Assembly: GCA_964601265.1 (NCBI GenBank) | Contig: CAZRMT010000055.1 | Span: forward strand, 1-6,681 | DNA length: 6,681 nucleotides | Origin: UBA4675 sp964601265 | GTDB lineage: Bacteria; Bacillota; Clostridia; Christensenellales; Borkfalkiaceae | Reading direction: 5' to 3' | Shown: positions 1 to 5,475 of the stretch, piece by piece | Numbering within the stretch: the first letter of the stretch is position 1 | Layout: each line of letters begins with the position of its first letter | Position numbers and translations under genes: made by a program | The notes under the pieces: generated by a model | What the model saw: only the letters and a program-made list of their open reading frames with translations | What the model was told of the DNA's origin: nothing | Database searches by the model: none

Positions 1-404
1 ACGGTTAAGTGTCCCGCCGTTTGAATTTTATCGTGGCAAAGCAAAACATCGTCCGTGATAAAACGGCGAATATCGCCGAAAATCAAGTCTAAATCGGCAT
101 AGCCCCAAAAGTCGTAATTTTTAACCGTATCGTAAAAAAGCTTGCCGAAAACGGGTCTATAATCGCAAACCTTGTAAAAGGTATCGCAACTTATTTCAAA
201 GTCGAAAAGCGTTTGTAGTTCCTTTTTAAACGAAGGAAAATCTTTATAGACTACCTTTACGTTTTCGGGATAATCGTATTCGGTTTTGTCGTCCGTTACA
301 AGCAAAAAATCGACCGTAGGGCTCCATTTCACGCTTTTTAGGTAAAAGTCGAAATAGGACGGCAGTTTTCCGAAATAACAGTTCATAAGCAAAATACTTT
401 TCAT
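1..404 (-). CDS. DUF6625-type glycosyltransferase-like protein, 5' part only
   Basis: The reverse strand is open from an ATG at 404-402 to the window edge: 134 full codons and two bases of the next, so the C-terminus is missing. The visible protein starts with a hydrophobic beta-strand (MKSILLMNCYFGKLPSYF), then a second strand ending in LLVTDD (residues 34-39). A KVCDYRPVFGKLF segment (78-90) leads to FWGYADLDLIFGDIRRFI (99-116), whose D104-L-D106 resembles the DXD metal/nucleotide-sugar motif of GT-A glycosyltransferases. From memory this order matches proteins annotated DUF6625, often found near polysaccharide genes; I infer a sugar-transfer role and cannot prove it. An in-frame Met at codon 7 is an alternative start, but the first Met keeps the conserved N-terminal strand whole. 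No Shine-Dalgarno precedes either Met. It is divergent from typA across about 150 bp. Confidence 0.75.
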   Translation of the reverse strand, partial: MKSILLMNCYFGKLPSYFDFYLKSVKWSPTVDFLLVTDDKTEYDYPENVKVVYKDFPSFKKELQTLFDFEISCDTFYKVCDYRPVFGKLFYDTVKNYDFWGYADLDLIFGDIRRFITDDVLLCHDKIQTAGHLT

Positions 405-410
405 AGGCTA

Positions 411-439
411 ATTATAGCAAACGGGTATAATTTTGTCAA
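411..439 (-). promoter_or_regulatory. Perfect sigma-A promoter of the DUF6625-type gene
   Basis: Read on the minus strand, TTGACA (439-434) is followed after exactly 17 bases by TATAAT (416-411), a full consensus match. Only six bases (TAGCCT) separate TATAAT from the ATG at 404-402. If the -10 hexamer occupies -12 to -7, the A of the ATG is +1 and the mRNA is leaderless. The promoter match is directly visible; the transcription start is inferred from the usual -10 to +1 distance. Confidence 0.85.
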
Positions 440-498
440 CGTCGGCAAGAGTTTTAGTAAAGGTAATACCGAAATTTTAGTTATTACGCTTTATTTAT

Positions 499-527
499 TT
501 GACTTTTTTTCGGTTAATAATTATACT
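499..527 (+). promoter_or_regulatory. Sigma-A promoter of typA
   Basis: TTGACT (499-504), a 17-base spacer and TATACT (522-527) match the sigma-A consensus at 5/6 in each element. Transcription should begin near 534, giving a leader of about 20 nt that contains the GGAG ribosome-binding site at 544-547, seven bases before the typA ATG. This promoter faces away from the one at 411-439, so the two genes share one intergenic region with back-to-back, non-overlapping promoters. Confidence 0.75.
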
Positions 528-554
528 TATTTTTGTACTTAACGGAGAAATTTT

Positions 555-2375
555 ATGGAAAAGAGAACGGATATAAGAAACGTAGCCATTATCGCGCACG
601 TCGACCACGGCAAAACCACTTTGGTTGACGAACTTTTAAAACAAACTCATATTTTCAGAACCAACGAAGTCGTAGCCGAAAGGGTTATGGACAGCGGTGA
701 TATCGAAAAGGAAAGAGGAATAACGATATTAGCCAAAAATACCGCAATCCACTATAAGGGCGTAAAGATAAACATAGTCGACACCCCCGGTCACGCAGAT
801 TTCGGAGGGGAAGTCGAGCGAATTTTGTCTATGGTGGACGGAGTTATTCTTTTGGTCGACGCAGTCGAGGGAAGTATGCCTCAAACGAGATACGTTCTTA
901 AAAAGGCGTTAAACTTAAACAAAAAACCGATAGTCGTCATCAACAAAATCGACAAGGGCGGAGATTTGGACAAGACTATGGATTCCATTTTGGAATTGTT
1001 TTTAGACCTCGGCGCCAACGACGACCAGCTCGATTTTAAAACCGTATACGCAAGCGCTAAACTCGGTTGGGCGGTAAAGGACTTAAACGACGAAAGAAAG
1101 GATATGTCGCCTTTACTCGATACCGTTTTAGAAGAAATACCTTGCCCCGAAGGAGAAACGGAAGCGGGACTTCAAACGCTTATATGCAACGTCGATTACG
1201 ACGAATACGTCGGCAGAATAGGTATAGGTAAAATAGTCAGAGGAACGGCTCAGCAAGGCGCGCCCATCGTCGTTTGCCATACCGACGGAACGACTTCTTC
1301 GGGAAGAATAGTAAAATTGTTCCAATACGACGGACTTAAAAGAGTTCCGTGTGAATTAGCCAAAACGGGCGATATTATCGCAATAAACGGCATAGAGAAA
1401 ATCAACATAGGCGAAACCATTTGTTCGCCCGACTGCGTTGAAGCGCTTCCTTTCGTCGCGATAGACGAGCCTACCATTTCCATGAATTTTATAGTAAACA
1501 ATTCGCCTTTTGCGGGAAAAGAGGGTAAGTTCGTAACAAGCAGGCATTTAAGGGCAAGGCTGTTTAAGGAGATAGAAACCAACGTAAGTATGCGTGTGGA
1601 GGAAACCGAATCCGCCGACACCTTTAAGGTTTACGGGCGTGGAGAATTGCACCTTTCCATTTTAATCGAACAAATGAGGAGAGAGGGATACGAATTCCAA
1701 GTTTCCAGACCTAAAGTTATTTTTAAAGAGGTAAACGGCAAAACGCACGAGCCTATCGAGGAATTAGTGGTAGAAGTTCCCGACGAGTACGTGGGAGCGG
1801 TTATGAATAAGCTCGGAGCGAGAAAAGCGGAACTTAAAACTATGACGGCTAGCGGAAACAACGAAACGAGGCTCACTTTTAAAATTCCGTCAAGGTGTTT
1901 AATAGGGTACAGGAGCGAGCTTTTAACCGACACGAAAGGTTTCGGCGTTATGAATCACGTTTTCGACGGGTACGAAGAATACAAAGGCGATGTCAGCGAA
2001 AGAACTCGCGGAAGTTTAGTGTGCTTCGAGAACGGAACGACCACGCAATACGGACTGTTTAACGCGCAAGAGAGGTGTACGCTTTTCGTTACCGCAGGCG
2101 TTGAAGTATACGAGGGTATGATTGTCGGAGAAAACTCGAGAGAAGAGGACATAGTCGTAAACGTTTGCAAGAAAAAGCAGTTGACCAACAACAGAGCGAG
2201 CGGTAGCGACGAAGCGTTAAAGCTAATCACTCCCACGGTTTTAAGTTTGGAACAATGTTTAGAGTTTATTGCCGACGACGAGCTTGTAGAGGTTACGCCC
2301 AAGAGCATAAGGTTACGCAAAAAAATTCTTTCCAAAGAGCAAAGAATGAAGTTATGGTCGAAAAACAGAAAGTAA
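555..2375 (+). CDS. typA: Translational GTPase TypA/BipA
   Basis: This 606-residue protein has the usual length and layout of TypA/BipA, an EF-G-like GTPase that binds the 70S ribosome and is linked to ribosome assembly and growth under stress or cold. All GTP-binding motifs are present: G1 AHVDHGKT (14-21), the switch I segment KERGIT (52-57), G3 DTPGH (76-80), G4 NKID (130-133) and G5 SAK (167-169). The OB-like domain II follows, then the EF-G III/V-like domains, with the family segments GRGELHLSILIE and RRGYEFQVSRP-like sequence around residues 360-385. The TypA-specific C-terminal domain carries RTRGSLVCFENG and the closing LRLRKK-like tail (here SIRLRKKIL). The ATG at 555 is preceded by GGAG (544-547) at seven bases. 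The gene is monocistronic, with its own promoter upstream and an intrinsic terminator at 2466-2496. No damage is visible. Confidence 0.97.
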   Translation: MEKRTDIRNVAIIAHVDHGKTTLVDELLKQTHIFRTNEVVAERVMDSGDIEKERGITILAKNTAIHYKGVKINIVDTPGHADFGGEVERILSMVDGVILLVDAVEGSMPQTRYVLKKALNLNKKPIVVINKIDKGGDLDKTMDSILELFLDLGANDDQLDFKTVYASAKLGWAVKDLNDERKDMSPLLDTVLEEIPCPEGETEAGLQTLICNVDYDEYVGRIGIGKIVRGTAQQGAPIVVCHTDGTTSSGRIVKLFQYDGLKRVPCELAKTGDIIAINGIEKINIGETICSPDCVEALPFVAIDEPTISMNFIVNNSPFAGKEGKFVTSRHLRARLFKEIETNVSMRVEETESADTFKVYGRGELHLSILIEQMRREGYEFQVSRPKVIFKEVNGKTHEPIEELVVEVPDEYVGAVMNKLGARKAELKTMTASGNNETRLTFKIPSRCLIGYRSELLTDTKGFGVMNHVFDGYEEYKGDVSERTRGSLVCFENGTTTQYGLFNAQERCTLFVTAGVEVYEGMIVGENSREEDIVVNVCKKKQLTNNRASGSDEALKLITPTVLSLEQCLEFIADDELVEVTPKSIRLRKKILSKEQRMKLWSKNRK

Positions 2376-2465
2376 TTCGAGCAAGTGAAAATCTTACGGC
2401 AAAAGTTACGTTAACAAGCGAAAACCACGCCGTATTTCAATAATTTTATAAAAGAATAGGTTCAG

Positions 2466-2496
2466 CCCGTGCAACTTTCCCGTTGCACGGGTTTTT
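2466..2496 (+). terminator. Rho-independent terminator of typA
   Basis: A perfect 10-bp stem, CCCGTGCAAC (2466-2475) pairing with GTTGCACGGG (2482-2491), closes a six-base loop (TTTCCC) and is followed at once by five T residues (2492-2496). It lies 90 bases after the typA stop and before the next gene's promoter. The stretch between stop and stem (2376-2465) shows no gene or other clear feature. Confidence 0.93.
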
Positions 2497-2599
2497 ACTA
2501 AAATTATCTTTAATCGCCGTATATGTCGGTTTTATATAAAATTTTTACTAAAACAATGCCTTAATTAAATATTTATCAATAAAAACTAAAAAACAGGTA
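2497..2599. other. AT-rich spacer without a recognisable gene
   Basis: Together with 2376-2465 this makes up most of the roughly 300-base gene-free stretch between typA and the next gene. It is strongly AT-rich. The 12-mer TTTTTACTAAAA occurs at 2492-2503, starting in the terminator T-tract, and again at 2542-2553. I see no ORF with a ribosome-binding site, RNA structure or riboswitch-like fold here. The repeat is low complexity and may be chance. Confidence 0.5.
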
Positions 2600-2628
2600 T
2601 AGACATTCCTATACTTTTTTGGTATAAT
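2600..2628 (+). promoter_or_regulatory. Sigma-A-like promoter with overlapping inverted repeat
   Basis: TAGACA (2600-2605, 5/6) is followed after 17 bases by a perfect TATAAT (2623-2628), placing the start of transcription near 2635, about 50 nt before the coding start. A 6-bp inverted repeat, GTATAG (2597-2602) and CTATAC (2609-2614) around ACATTC, straddles the -35 box, and a third GGTATA sits at 2621-2626 over the -10. That layout could be a repressor operator, which is inference only. The leader also holds a short hairpin, CCGAT (2646-2650) with ATCGG (2658-2662), just upstream of the ribosome-binding site. Confidence 0.65.
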
Positions 2629-2686
2629 GAAAAAAAGTCCTTTCGCCGATAAAGAAAATCGGTAAAAAGTTGAGGGGGTGGTTAAG

Positions 2687-3436
2687 TTGAAAAGCAAAAA
2701 AGTTTTAATGGTTTTACTTTTGGCGTTTATTTTGTGTGCGTCGGCTTGCAGTTGTACAGTTTTAACGTGCTCGGCTTTAAAGTACCCCAGACTAAAACAA
2801 AGCGGGAACTCCTTTACGTATAACGGTAAAAAATATTATGCTGTATTCCCTGATGACGAAATTTACGAGACTTCAAATTATTGCTATTGGTATAAGCGGA
2901 AAGATATAAGCGGTGAATATATAGGTAGGATTAAGAAAAAAAATAGTTATAATTTTTACTTTTGGGCTCTTGTGTTTAAGTGCTACGAAAACGATAATGT
3001 TTTAGTGGTAAATGCAGGTAGGAACGGGCTCTATCTTAGAGAGGGGTATTCGTTACCGCCGACAAAAGAAACAAAAGTGATTAGTTTGTTTTTAGACCTT
3101 AATTCAACAGAAATCAATTTATGTTCTTATTTACCCTTGAATTTTTGTTTTAACGACGTTTTAGATTTAGGCAGTGAAGTTGACGCATGTTATGTAGAAG
3201 AAAGAAACAATGTGGTATTGATATCTAACAATCCTGAACTGTTTAACTTTACCGAACATGTGGCATACGGAAAAGTCTATTTTGAGGGAGAACCTTGCTT
3301 AGAGCTGACAGTTGAAGTTCGTAGAAGCTTAAGTCAAAATAAGGTATATATACGTTTGCATAATAAGTTTTATGCGTTTAATTCCGAATATAACGCCGTC
3401 GTTATGGAGGCTATTTCAAGTCAAACGGACAACTAA
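2687..3436 (+). CDS. Secreted or lipid-anchored protein of unknown function
   Basis: I do not recognise this family. The most likely start is TTG at 2687: GAGGGGGTGG (2672-2681) lies at good ribosome-binding distance from it. A GTG at 2678 would add three residues (252 instead of 249), but it lies inside that purine run and has no Shine-Dalgarno of its own. Numbered from TTG, the N-terminus is a clear signal peptide: lysines at 2-5 and a hydrophobic core about 6-18 (VLMVLLLAFILCA). Then come several cysteines (17, 21, 23, 28). ASA-C21 could act as a weak lipobox; cleavage by signal peptidase I near CSA (28-30) is the alternative. The remainder is soluble, rich in Tyr, Asn and Phe, with YNGKKYYAVF and GEYIGRI stretches, and shows no catalytic motif or later membrane segment. 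By eye its blocks are near one third G+C, against 40-50% in typA, so recent acquisition is possible. It is transcribed alone and ends at the palindrome 3451-3478. Confidence 0.75.
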   Translation: MKSKKVLMVLLLAFILCASACSCTVLTCSALKYPRLKQSGNSFTYNGKKYYAVFPDDEIYETSNYCYWYKRKDISGEYIGRIKKKNSYNFYFWALVFKCYENDNVLVVNAGRNGLYLREGYSLPPTKETKVISLFLDLNSTEINLCSYLPLNFCFNDVLDLGSEVDACYVEERNNVVLISNNPELFNFTEHVAYGKVYFEGEPCLELTVEVRRSLSQNKVYIRLHNKFYAFNSEYNAVVMEAISSQTDN

Positions 3437-3450
3437 AAGTTAAAAGTTTT

Positions 3451-3478
3451 ACTCCCCCGAGCGTACGCTCGGGGGAGT
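3451..3478. terminator. Perfect palindrome, probable bidirectional terminator
   Basis: This 28-base sequence is its own reverse complement and can fold on either strand into a very G+C-rich stem of about 12 bp, with arms ACTCCCCCGAGC and GCTCGGGGGAGT around a GTAC loop. On the plus strand it is followed by GTTTT (3479-3483); read on the minus strand it is followed by AAAACTTTTA. It lies 14 bases after the stop of the secreted-protein gene and 10 bases past the stop of the convergent collagen-like gene, so it probably ends both transcripts. The U-tracts are short, so the strong stem would have to do most of the work. Confidence 0.8.
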
Positions 3479-3488
3479 GTTTTAAAAT

Positions 3489-4028
3489 TTATTCGAATCT
3501 TACAACCGTTAAAAACGCTTCGCCTAGCGTTATAGAAGAGTCGGAAGTGTTGTATAAACTCAAAGTGACTGCGGTGGTCGCTTTATACATAATCGTTTTA
3601 GACAGTGATTTAGCTTGCGTCGTTTCGGCGTATTCGGTTATTTCGCCGTTCGATAAAGCCGTTCCGCCCGCATAAAGCGTAACGGTCATATTTCCCGCAG
3701 TCTCTATTGTCGTACCGCTTACTCCGTACGAAATTAAATAAACTCCCGCGGGAACTATTACTTGGTTGTTGGTTACCGTAATAGTGCTGTTCGTTGTAGA
3801 AGTATTTTCGCTTATAGGAATAATGGCGTCGGAGGCAATCGTTCCCGTTCCGCCTAAGGCGTATAACGCGTCTTGAAGTCCTCTTTCGCCTTGCGGTCCT
3901 TGAGCACCCGTCGCACCTTGCGGACCTCTCGGTCCCGTGGCGCCTATAACGTATCTAGCCGTAACGCCCGTGGGGGCGGTAGGGCGATTTGGTCTGCAAC
4001 TACAATTATCTCTCGTAAAAAAACACAT
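3489..4028 (-). CDS. Short collagen-like (BclA-type) spore surface protein
   Basis: This 179-residue protein has three parts. Residues 1-28 are a Cys-containing head (C2, C9, C11; CSCRPNRP). Residues 29-50 are a collagen-like run of seven Gly-X-Y triplets (GAT, GPR, GPQ, GAT, GAQ, GPQ, GER) closed by G50. Residues 51-179 form a Thr/Ser/Val/Ile-rich beta domain resembling the C-terminal trimerising (C1q/TNF-like) domain of BclA exosporium glycoproteins. Threonines in the X-Y positions and in the C-domain are potential O-glycosylation sites. There is no Sec signal, as is usual for proteins placed on the spore from the mother cell. AAGGAGA (4040-4034) sits five bases before the ATG. The gene lies 43 bp downstream of dpaB on the same strand with its own sigma-K-like promoter. 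The collagen stretch is very short, so filament length would be small. An exosporium or coat role is inferred from family and context; some non-spore surface proteins share this architecture. Confidence 0.85.
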   Translation of the reverse strand: MCFFTRDNCSCRPNRPTAPTGVTARYVIGATGPRGPQGATGAQGPQGERGLQDALYALGGTGTIASDAIIPISENTSTTNSTITVTNNQVIVPAGVYLISYGVSGTTIETAGNMTVTLYAGGTALSNGEITEYAETTQAKSLSKTIMYKATTAVTLSLYNTSDSSITLGEAFLTVVRFE

Positions 4029-4045
4029 AGTAATCTCCTTTATAA

Positions 4046-4072
4046 TACGATATGTATAAAAAGGGAATTTGT
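4046..4072 (-). promoter_or_regulatory. Sigma-K-like promoter of the collagen-like gene
   Basis: On the minus strand AC (4072-4071) is followed after 16 bases by CATATCGTA (4054-4046), an exact match to the sigma-K -10 pattern CATANNNTA with the short AC -35 element. The AC overlaps the TAA stop of dpaB (4074-4072). Transcription would begin near 4040, at the edge of the Shine-Dalgarno, giving a leader of only about 12 nt. Sigma-K drives late mother-cell genes, including exosporium collagen-like genes in other spore formers. The motif is short, so the call rests on position and gene identity as much as on the match. Confidence 0.55.
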
Positions 4073-4650
4073 TAAGCGTAAGATATTATAATCGGTTGAA
4101 TTTGTCGTCCTTTTTCCGCTTCCAGCATAGCTTTTTCGGTTAGCGACCATTCGCTGATTAAAGAATTGGGTTTATTGATATAGTCGTCTTGCCCGAAAGG
4201 GATAAAGAATATATTCTTACTGTTTATCAGTCTCCCGAGGTTTTCGCTGTTTTTGCCCAGTGCGTCGTTTGACGAAACGCCTATGAGTACGGGTTTATTT
4301 TGTCTTAAATGAGATTTTACCGCCATAGTAACCGCATTATCGGTAATAGCGTTGGAAATTTTAGATAAAGTGTTCCCCGTGCAAGGCGCGACTATCAAAA
4401 TATCTATCAAATTTTTAGGACCTATGGGTTCTGCCTCGACTATATTTTTGATAACTCTATTGTTCGTTACGTTTTCTATTTCCGCTATAAAATCTTTGCT
4501 TTTGCCGAATTTCGTATCGGTATAAAAAACCGTTTGACTGACTATCGGGAGAACGTTATAGCCTTTTTCTTTCAGCGATTTTAAAAGTTTAATTATTTTT
4601 TTATGCATACAGAACGAGCCTGTAATGGCAAATCCTACGTTTTTAATCAT
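4072..4650 (-). CDS. dpaB: Dipicolinate synthase subunit B (flavoprotein)
   Basis: This 192-residue protein (Bacillus subtilis SpoVFB is about 200) is the flavoprotein-like subunit that works with DpaA to oxidise the lysine-pathway intermediate dihydrodipicolinate (or its hydroxylated precursor) to dipicolinic acid, the spore-core calcium chelator. Visible family features are the N-terminal nucleotide-binding strand and loop GFAITGSFC (6-14), the flavoprotein signature APCTGNTLSKISNAITDNAV (88-107), then KPVLIGVSSNDALG (119-132) and IPFGQDDYINKPNS (150-163). The ATG at 4650 overlaps the dpaA stop by eight bases, and GAGG lies about six bases upstream inside dpaA, so translation is probably coupled. 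In B. subtilis asd, dapG and dapA follow this pair; here a collagen-like gene follows instead. Confidence 0.93.
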   Translation of the reverse strand: MIKNVGFAITGSFCMHKKIIKLLKSLKEKGYNVLPIVSQTVFYTDTKFGKSKDFIAEIENVTNNRVIKNIVEAEPIGPKNLIDILIVAPCTGNTLSKISNAITDNAVTMAVKSHLRQNKPVLIGVSSNDALGKNSENLGRLINSKNIFFIPFGQDDYINKPNSLISEWSLTEKAMLEAEKGRQIQPIIISYA

Positions 4651-5392
4651 TCGTGTCCTCTAAAACTTTTTCCGCAATAATTCTGCCCGCAGAAAAAGGG
4701 CAAAATCTTTGCGGTAGTGCGGGAGCGGGAAAATATATAAAGTTTTTCACGTCTTTTTTGTTTAAACATTCCGCCGAAGCCGTTTCTATAAACAGCGTGT
4801 TTTCCTTTATTTTGTCTACAACCTCTTTTCCGACGAAAAAAACGGGGCGAGTATTGACTATAACGTCGTATAGCCCGACTTCTTTTATATATTCTTTTCC
4901 GAAATACTGCTTAGAGCTATAATAAAAAGCGTTGTAATATTCGCTTTTCGTAAAGCTTGTAACGGCGCAATAAACGCCTAGTTTATTGAGTAAAACCGCT
5001 AACGCCTTGCTTATTCTGCCACCGCCCAAAATAAGAATTTTGGTTTCGAACAAGCTTTTCGGGGTGTTTTCTATAATAATTCCCAACACGCCCTCGGCGG
5101 TCAGTTCGGCGTTTTTTAAAGCAAATTTTTCGTCGTCTAAAAAGCTTTTTACGGTTATATATTTTTCTTTGAAAATCTTCAAAATCTGTTCGCAAACGTT
5201 TCCCGTGTATACGGTAATTCCTCGCGGGAGGGATAGCGCCTCGTTTAAATCCATTTTTTTTGCGGGGGAAAATATAACCGTGTCGCCTTGTTTAAGTTCT
5301 CCTTTTTCGTCATACGCCTTCACTTCGCGTTTTTTCGATAAAATCTCTTTTGCGAAGTAATTCCTTTTATCCTGTAAATCTATGAAAATCAT
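4643..5392 (-). CDS. dpaA: Dipicolinate synthase subunit A, short divergent form
   Basis: DpaA is the Rossmann-fold dehydrogenase-like subunit of dipicolinate synthase and acts in the mother cell late in sporulation. Family landmarks are LTAEGVLGIIIENT (97-110), equivalent to the PTVEG segment, the nucleotide-binding loop ILGGGRISKA (121-130), VIVNTRP (177-183) and PALPQRFCPFSAGRIIA (224-240), equivalent to the conserved PGLPG...P.TAG.ILA tail. At 249 residues it is about 45 shorter than B. subtilis SpoVFA, chiefly in the N-terminal domain. Its start, FIDLQDKRNYFAKEIL, replaces the usual glycine-rich opening, and the third glycine of GxGxxG is Ser128. The dpaB neighbour makes the identification firm. 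The ATG at 5392 is preceded by GGGAG in a GGGAGAAG run. No convincing promoter was found in the 83 bp shared with the divergent ATPase: a TATAAT at 5413-5408 lacks a -35 box and lies too close to the Shine-Dalgarno. Confidence 0.9.
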   Translation of the reverse strand: MIFIDLQDKRNYFAKEILSKKREVKAYDEKGELKQGDTVIFSPAKKMDLNEALSLPRGITVYTGNVCEQILKIFKEKYITVKSFLDDEKFALKNAELTAEGVLGIIIENTPKSLFETKILILGGGRISKALAVLLNKLGVYCAVTSFTKSEYYNAFYYSSKQYFGKEYIKEVGLYDVIVNTRPVFFVGKEVVDKIKENTLFIETASAECLNKKDVKNFIYFPAPALPQRFCPFSAGRIIAEKVLEDTND

Positions 5393-5462
5393 ATTTTCTT
5401 CTCCCGTATTATATATACGCTTTTCTTCTTTTTTGTGTGTAACGGCTTTTAAAATAACCGAA

Positions 5463-5468
5463 TATAAT
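5463..5468 (+). promoter_or_regulatory. Start-proximal -10 box of the ATPase gene
   Basis: A perfect TATAAT lies seven bases (ATAGCGT) before the ATG at 5476, and no Shine-Dalgarno is visible in the preceding 20 bases. Transcription from this box would begin at or one base before the start codon, giving a leaderless message. No TTGACA-like box occurs at 16-19 bases. AC (5442-5443), a 17-base gap and AATATAATA (5461-5469) is one base away from the sigma-K pattern, so a sporulation sigma factor is an alternative given the divergent dpaA. The -10 match is clear; which sigma factor uses it is open. Confidence 0.45.
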
Positions 5469-5475
5469 ATAGCGT

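Noticed and set aside
29..60. Search for CRISPR, toxin-antitoxin or phage-defence genes anywhere in the window
   Set aside because: No regular spaced repeats, paired small genes or defence domains were seen; the genes present are explained by translation, sporulation and surface functions or are unassigned single genes.
1250..1621. Long open frame antisense to typA (also 1631-1933 and 1955-2335 on the minus strand)
   Set aside because: They lie wholly inside the intact typA gene, resemble no family and have no ribosome-binding site; they reflect codon bias of typA.
2255..2443. Open frame overlapping the 3' end of typA in another frame on the plus strand
   Set aside because: Most of it is typA sequence read out of frame, and the tail past the stop shows no protein-like features or start signal.
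2492..2553. Direct repeat TTTTTACTAAAA at 2492 and 2542 as a mobile-element or iteron signature
   Set aside because: Only two low-complexity copies in AT-rich DNA, one being the terminator T-tract; no terminal inverted repeats or transposase nearby.
3873..4091. Arg/Ser-rich frame opposite the collagen-like gene
   Set aside because: Its composition is the reverse complement of the Gly-X-Y repeats and adjacent codons; it has no Shine-Dalgarno.
4986..5360. 124-codon frame antisense to dpaA (and 4653-4922)
   Set aside because: Shadow of a well-identified gene; no start signal or recognisable motif.
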